Of a DNA stretch of 64,000 nt, positions 60,701 through 64,000 are shown in pieces. The notes beneath the pieces were generated by a model, which saw only the letters and a list, made by a program, of their open reading frames with translations, was not told the origin of the DNA and made no database searches. Origin of the DNA: Stenogyne calaminthoides. Taxonomy: Eukaryota > Streptophyta > Magnoliopsida > Lamiales > Lamiaceae. Both the position numbers and the translations under genes were made by a program. Where the stretch lies: the NCBI GenBank assembly GCA_037126765.1, contig JBBCBC010000031.1, positions 4,597,638 through 4,661,637 of the forward strand, written 5' to 3'. Within the stretch, counting starts at the first letter, position 1, and each line of letters begins with the position of its first letter.

Positions 60701-61099
60701 GTTTATAGCTTCGGGGTAGTGGCATTGGAAATAGCAACGGGAAGGAAAGTTGTAGGCCCGTGGGATGAGGAATATTCACATAAAGGATTGGTGGGGTGGG
60801 TGTGGGAGGTATACGGAAATGGGGAGCTTCTTTCAGCTATGGATGGGAGCCTAGAGACGAATTACGATGTAAAACAAGTGGAGCGTGTAATTATGGTTGG
60901 GCTATGGTGTGCCCACCCTGATTGCACCCTGAGGCCATCAATTCGACAAGCTAGTCGTGTTCTCAATTTTGAAGCTGATTTGCCGACACTTCCACAAAAT
61001 ATGCCAGTACCCATGTTCCATGCACCTGATGATCACATCCCATTGCCTACCTCTGGGGATCCTTTCATCACTAACACAAGTATCAATATGGGTCGATAG
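54757..61099 (+). CDS. L-type lectin receptor-like kinase (two exons)
   Basis: Plasma-membrane receptor kinase with an extracellular legume-lectin domain. Exon 1 is 54757-54984; exon 2 is 59366-61099. Donor AAG|GTACTG, acceptor TTTAATAG|ATACC, phase 0; joined length about 653 residues, the usual size of the family. Signal peptide residues 1-28 (NLLIIPLIILIHLSS); lectin domain ~30-260 with HGIAFFLAP, GGYLGLF and VEFDT; membrane segment ~269-293 (VGLIVGLSLSACILIALMIL); kinase ~327-600 with GEGGFGGVYKG (~346), IAVKKF, HRDIKSSN (~461), DFG (~481) and MAPEYM. It is an RD kinase with all catalytic residues. In the lectin part, the usual Asp before G(L/I)AFF is His, and the calcium-site Asn region reads QDWD, so sugar binding is doubtful. 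Arabidopsis members are usually intronless, so the intron deserves transcript proof. It is most like the LecRK-IX type (inference). Confidence 0.88.
55210..56602 (-). mobile_element. Solo LTR in the receptor-kinase intron (copia-2-related)
   Basis: Plus-strand ends TGTAGGTCCCG and AAAACTACA pair as TGTAG/CTACA. On the minus strand it has CCTATAAATATGAGATC (TATA, near 56009), CATAGTAAGGTTACG and AACCACTATAAATC, which align with the copia-2 LTR. No internal domain and no clear target duplication (GTGTT versus AATTT). Opposite in orientation to the gene. Confidence 0.7.
56603..57530. other. Intron stretch without recognised element
   Basis: AT-rich intron sequence with poly-A runs near 56808 and 56855. 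No coding region supported. Confidence 0.5.
57531..57963. repeat. G-rich minisatellite, GGGTCC/GGGTTCGG type, in the intron
   Basis: About 430 bp of degenerate hexamer-like repeats (GGGTCC, GGGTTC, GGATCT, GGTCCGGGT). All G-rich on the gene's sense strand. Two long overlapping frames across it exist only because the repeat lacks stop codons. Confidence 0.85.
57964..58607. other. Intron stretch without recognised element
   Basis: AT-rich. No repeat or coding region seen. Confidence 0.5.
58608..58791. mobile_element. 184 bp near-perfect foldback element in the intron
   Basis: Arms TGCAACAGGTGCAATGTGCA and TGCATGGTACACCTAGTGCA, continuing inward through CATACAATTTGTTACGCTGA and TCAGTGTAAACAAATTGTATG to the centre near 58700. 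The whole element forms one long hairpin. A half copy is at 37988-38100, so it is a repeated family. No target duplication fixed. Confidence 0.75.
58792..59365. other. Last part of the intron
   Basis: Contains a short GC-richer patch (58975-59120) with two degenerate copies of a unit having GGCGGGC(G/A)G and TGTGTGACAA(C/G)ACTACAGA. Otherwise AT-rich, ending in the acceptor TTTATATCTTTAATAG. Confidence 0.5.
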
Positions 61100-61141
61100 G
61101 ACCTTAATTTACCCTTTAGCAGCTACTTTTTTTTTGTCATA

Positions 61142-61147
61142 AATAAA
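61142..61147 (+). terminator. Possible polyadenylation signal of the receptor kinase
   Basis: AATAAA about 43 bp after the stop codon, preceded by a T-run. Plant signals are loose, so this is only a good candidate. Confidence 0.4.
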
Positions 61148-61602
61148 TGCATGGAATATTAAGAATTTTGAATCATCATACTATATATGCATACTATATT
61201 TAAATGAACATGGAAATATTTTCTTGCATGTTACATATTATTACTTGTGAACTATCAGTTTATTTGGTATAAGATGATGTTCATGATACTTTAAACATTG
61301 TTGTCGTGAATCACATTTGCATCATATAATTTCTAACCAAACCGTGCAGTATCATATCATCTTCTTTGATATTTCTGTAGTTATGATACAATTGACATCC
61401 TCAAAATTAGGAATCGTGTTGTCACGACTCAAGAAGAGTAGAATATGTAAATGAGGCAATCCACTTTTTTTTAACTCCACTATAAATGCTGCATTAAAAA
61501 ATATTAAAATAATTTATATTATACTAATAACAATTTAATAAATGTTAATAGTATCATTATAAAAAAATGTAATGTGCAAAATTTTAAAAAGTAAAAACTT
61601 AC

Positions 61603-61775
61603 TTGCATTAATTTTACCAAATAATTGATCTTTCTCAAAACCTTTTATAATTTGGTCGAGTTTCATATTATGCACCTGACATTCTCTTAATTTAAGGGTT
61701 TGTAATACGAAAAATTCTTGTGATAAAGTACTGTCATTTTTTGGAATTGTGCATTGCATGTATACTTCGCTAGTT
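61603..61775 (-). other. Candidate orphan exon
   Basis: The minus-strand segment is bounded by a good acceptor (TTTTCTATCTTTGTAG) and a donor (GTAAGTTT). It is open in one frame, with MQCTIPKNDSTLSQEFFVLQ and TLKLRECQVHNMKLDQIIKG. No family was recognised and no neighbouring exon was found; it may be a gene fragment carried by a transposon or chance. Confidence 0.2.
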
Positions 61776-62559
61776 CTACAAAGATAGAAAATTTTACAAG
61801 ATCATGTCCATCAAGTATCTCTAAATTCTAAAAGCTTTTGCCAACAAGATGAGAAAGTCATGTTAATAATGGAGGGTAATTACTTGGGGTACACAAAAAC
61901 TCACACCTCTAGCAACCAGGTACAAAAGCATTATTCACTACAATTTTATCCCGAATATAACCCCATGTGTAGTCCCATCAAACAAATAAAATCAGTTTTT
62001 ATCTCATTTCACTTCTCTCTCGAGATACCTCTCTCTCTCTGATACCTCTTCTCAAGAGACTATGCCTCTCTCTTCTTCCTCTTCTCTCTCTACACACGCA
62101 CCTCCTCTTTCAAATTTGCACACACACACATACACCTCCTCTCAAACCTGCACACGTTAAAGGTAACTAAAGATGGAGGCTTCGGAGACGACTAGGATAG
62201 TGGTGGATACATGGGCAGATGAAAGGGGGCACTAGATGGAGGTGGGGTTGGTGGATACACGGAGGTGCCGGGGGATCTAGGGCGGATCCCCATTCCAAAT
62301 TAAAAATTTGACTCGAAGACTAAGACGGTGGTGGGGGAATAGATCTAGGGTTTTGGTGGAGGAATAGATCTAGAGTTTGTGAGAGGCGGTGGGATGAAGG
62401 ATGGTGACGGCGGATCTGGTAGTGGTGAATGATTTGAGGCCCAAAGATCGAGAGTGATGGTGCTGGAGTGGATCTAAGGTATGGTGGGGAAGACGTCGTG
62501 GGGATGGCGGAGGTGGAAGACACCGCGGGGATAACACAGTCACCCTGAGTCCAAATCAG

Positions 62560-63929
62560 GGTTAAATAAAACCTTTGATCAGCGAGTCAAATATCTTGAG
62601 TTTAAGCACTGAGAAGCAAAGTCACCCTAAGTCCAAATCTACTAAGATAAGAACTCTGAGTAACTTTCAGTACTCCAAATAAGCTCAACTGATTTAGAGT
62701 GCAAGAGTCATGAATAGCTTTGCACAGATAACTATCTTACTGAATGATCAGGAGAGCTGTTCAGTTTGGTAGCTATATACACTAGCTATGAAGGTGCGGA
62801 AAGTGTAGGCCCTAAGTTTATACTCGTTTTACTTACTGAAAATGCTTTCTCTTTTAGTTCATAAAACTGTGATTAAGGTTGTGATTCAGTTAATGCAATA
62901 CTCAGTGGTTTGGTACCAATCTGAATGAAAAGCCGTTGAATGCTCTCAGTGAAAATATGCAATATGAAGTACAGTACAGAAAGCAAACAACACAGAAGAT
63001 TATAGTGGTTCAGAGACTCAAGCTCATACGTCCACTCTCTCTGGTCCTCATGGGAATTCCTTCAACACTGTAATTCTCTTGTTTTATAGTACCAATGTGT
63101 ACTGAACAAATAAACCTCTCTTAGGTGACCTGTTTCCTAGGAACTACTTCCTGAGTCATAGTACTCAAAATTACCACTACTACAACAACTACAAGCTTTC
63201 AGACTGAACAACCCTCAACTTACTAACATCAACTCTCAAAACACAAACTACTCCAACTTCCTAACACTTAGGGTTTTGGGGTTTGGTTTTGTTCCAACTA
63301 GGTTGAGATATCCTTTACAAATAGAGCAGTAACAAGGGTATGATATCTCTTACTAAGCTTTAGATGTATAAGAAACACTTGGGAAATCTTTAGGGTTCGA
63401 GTGTTCAAAGAAACACTTGGCCGTATTGAGCAGGCACTCTCCGATTGGCTCCGATCTTTAGTCGAGTAGAGACAAACAAAAGACTCTTTTTAGTCAACTC
63501 CACTGAGTAAAAGTCATCCTTAAAGGCTTCGAATGATAGATACTTAGTCTACATTCTCTTTGTCTGCGAGATCTTCATACTCATAAATGTTCAGGACTCT
63601 TGATTTAGTCCTTCTCAACTTCAGGTTGATAGACTCAGATCTTCAAAACTTCAGTCTTCAACTCTTCAATCTTCAGCTCTTCAGGTCTTCAGGATTTTAG
63701 GTCTTCAGTTCATACATTGAATTCCCCCTCAATGTATGTTTTACTCAGTGATTAAAGCACAACTTATTCTATCCTGAACTATATCTGCTGACTATACATG
63801 GTGTAGATTCTCTTGAACAACTTAACCTATTTGAACCCTGAATTCATCTACCATGATATTATGATACATTATCATATTCAGGATTTTGGAATCTAATCAA
63901 AATCTTCTTCTCAAATTTATCTCCCAAAA
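62560..63929 (-). repeat. LTR related to copia-2, minus strand (partial)
   Basis: On the minus strand it starts TTTTGGGAGATAAATTTGAG (near 63929), aligning with the copia-2 LTR start. Later matches: AAAGGATATCTCAACCTAGT (near 63300; copia-2 has AAAGGATATCTCATCCTAGT) and GAGCTTGAGTCTCTGAACCA (near 63020). The terminal TGTT is not kept and the inner end near 62560 is not clearly defined. CAG/CTG sites are intact here. Confidence 0.7.
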
Positions 63930-64000
63930 TCCCCTCCACACGCCACCTCAACGCACCTCCATAACTGCGCCGTCAGTGTATTTCAGACATGCAGATCGAA

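Larger units (their letters stand above)
61100..62559. other. Stretch right of the receptor kinase
   Basis: AT-rich to about 61860. Then a CT-rich microsatellite region (62015-62110, CTCTCTCT runs with CACACA), then a G-rich patch (62165-62530) in which the plus strand is rich in GGTGG and GGATCTAG words. A minus-strand frame there is Pro/Ser-rich low complexity. One candidate exon lies at 61603-61775. Confidence 0.5.

Noticed and set aside
62320..62523. Pro/Ser-rich minus-strand ORF
   Set aside because: Low complexity, short, and without splice or start context.

Overview
This is a stretch of nuclear genome from a flowering plant, most likely a eudicot. The evidence is AT-rich non-coding DNA, GT-AG introns, Stowaway-type MITEs, Ty1/copia and Ty3/gypsy retrotransposons, and two plant host genes. 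I could not place the species from sequence alone.

Host genes. At the left edge (261-2187, minus strand) are the first three exons of an organelle-targeted EngB/YihA-type ribosome-assembly GTPase; its remaining exons lie beyond base 1. At 54757-61099 (plus strand) is an L-type lectin receptor-like kinase that appears intact. It has a 76-codon first exon, a 4.4 kb intron carrying a solo LTR, a GGGTCC-type minisatellite and a hairpin element, and a long second exon. Joined, it is about 653 residues. A foldback MITE lies directly upstream of its TATA box.

Transposons. Most of the rest is nested LTR retrotransposons. Copia-1 (3269-12438, plus) has two 1.85 kb LTRs and target duplications AGGCT/AGGCC. 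It is followed by the 5' part of a Tat-like gypsy element (12439-15043) and a reversed fragment of the copia-1 LTR (15044-15658). A minus-strand element (element 4, LTR 33826-36492) is split by a solo LTR (15875-33207). That solo LTR was itself hit by copia-2 (16033-30207, perfect CACGT duplication) and by a second solo LTR of its own family (30363-31967). The nesting gives a clear order of insertion. Copia-2 is a 14 kb Sirevirus-like element with a large extra coding region after pol. Copia-3 (43566-53762, minus) is a better preserved Sirevirus-type element with gag, protease, integrase, reverse transcriptase, RNase H and a nearly open envelope-like ORF. Relatives of the copia-2 LTR occur in the receptor-kinase intron and at the right edge.

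Between 37 and 43.5 kb the DNA is AT-rich with small MITE-like elements, a possible CACTA end and short tandem repeats; no host gene was recognised there.

Most unusual signal. In copia-1 and copia-2 the differences between LTR copies fall again and again on CAG/CTG triplets, which appear as CG, TC or CAAG in one copy. This is patchy and absent from copia-3. It may be a sequencing or consensus artefact at CHG-methylated sites rather than natural decay, and it affects how the many frameshifts in those elements should be read.
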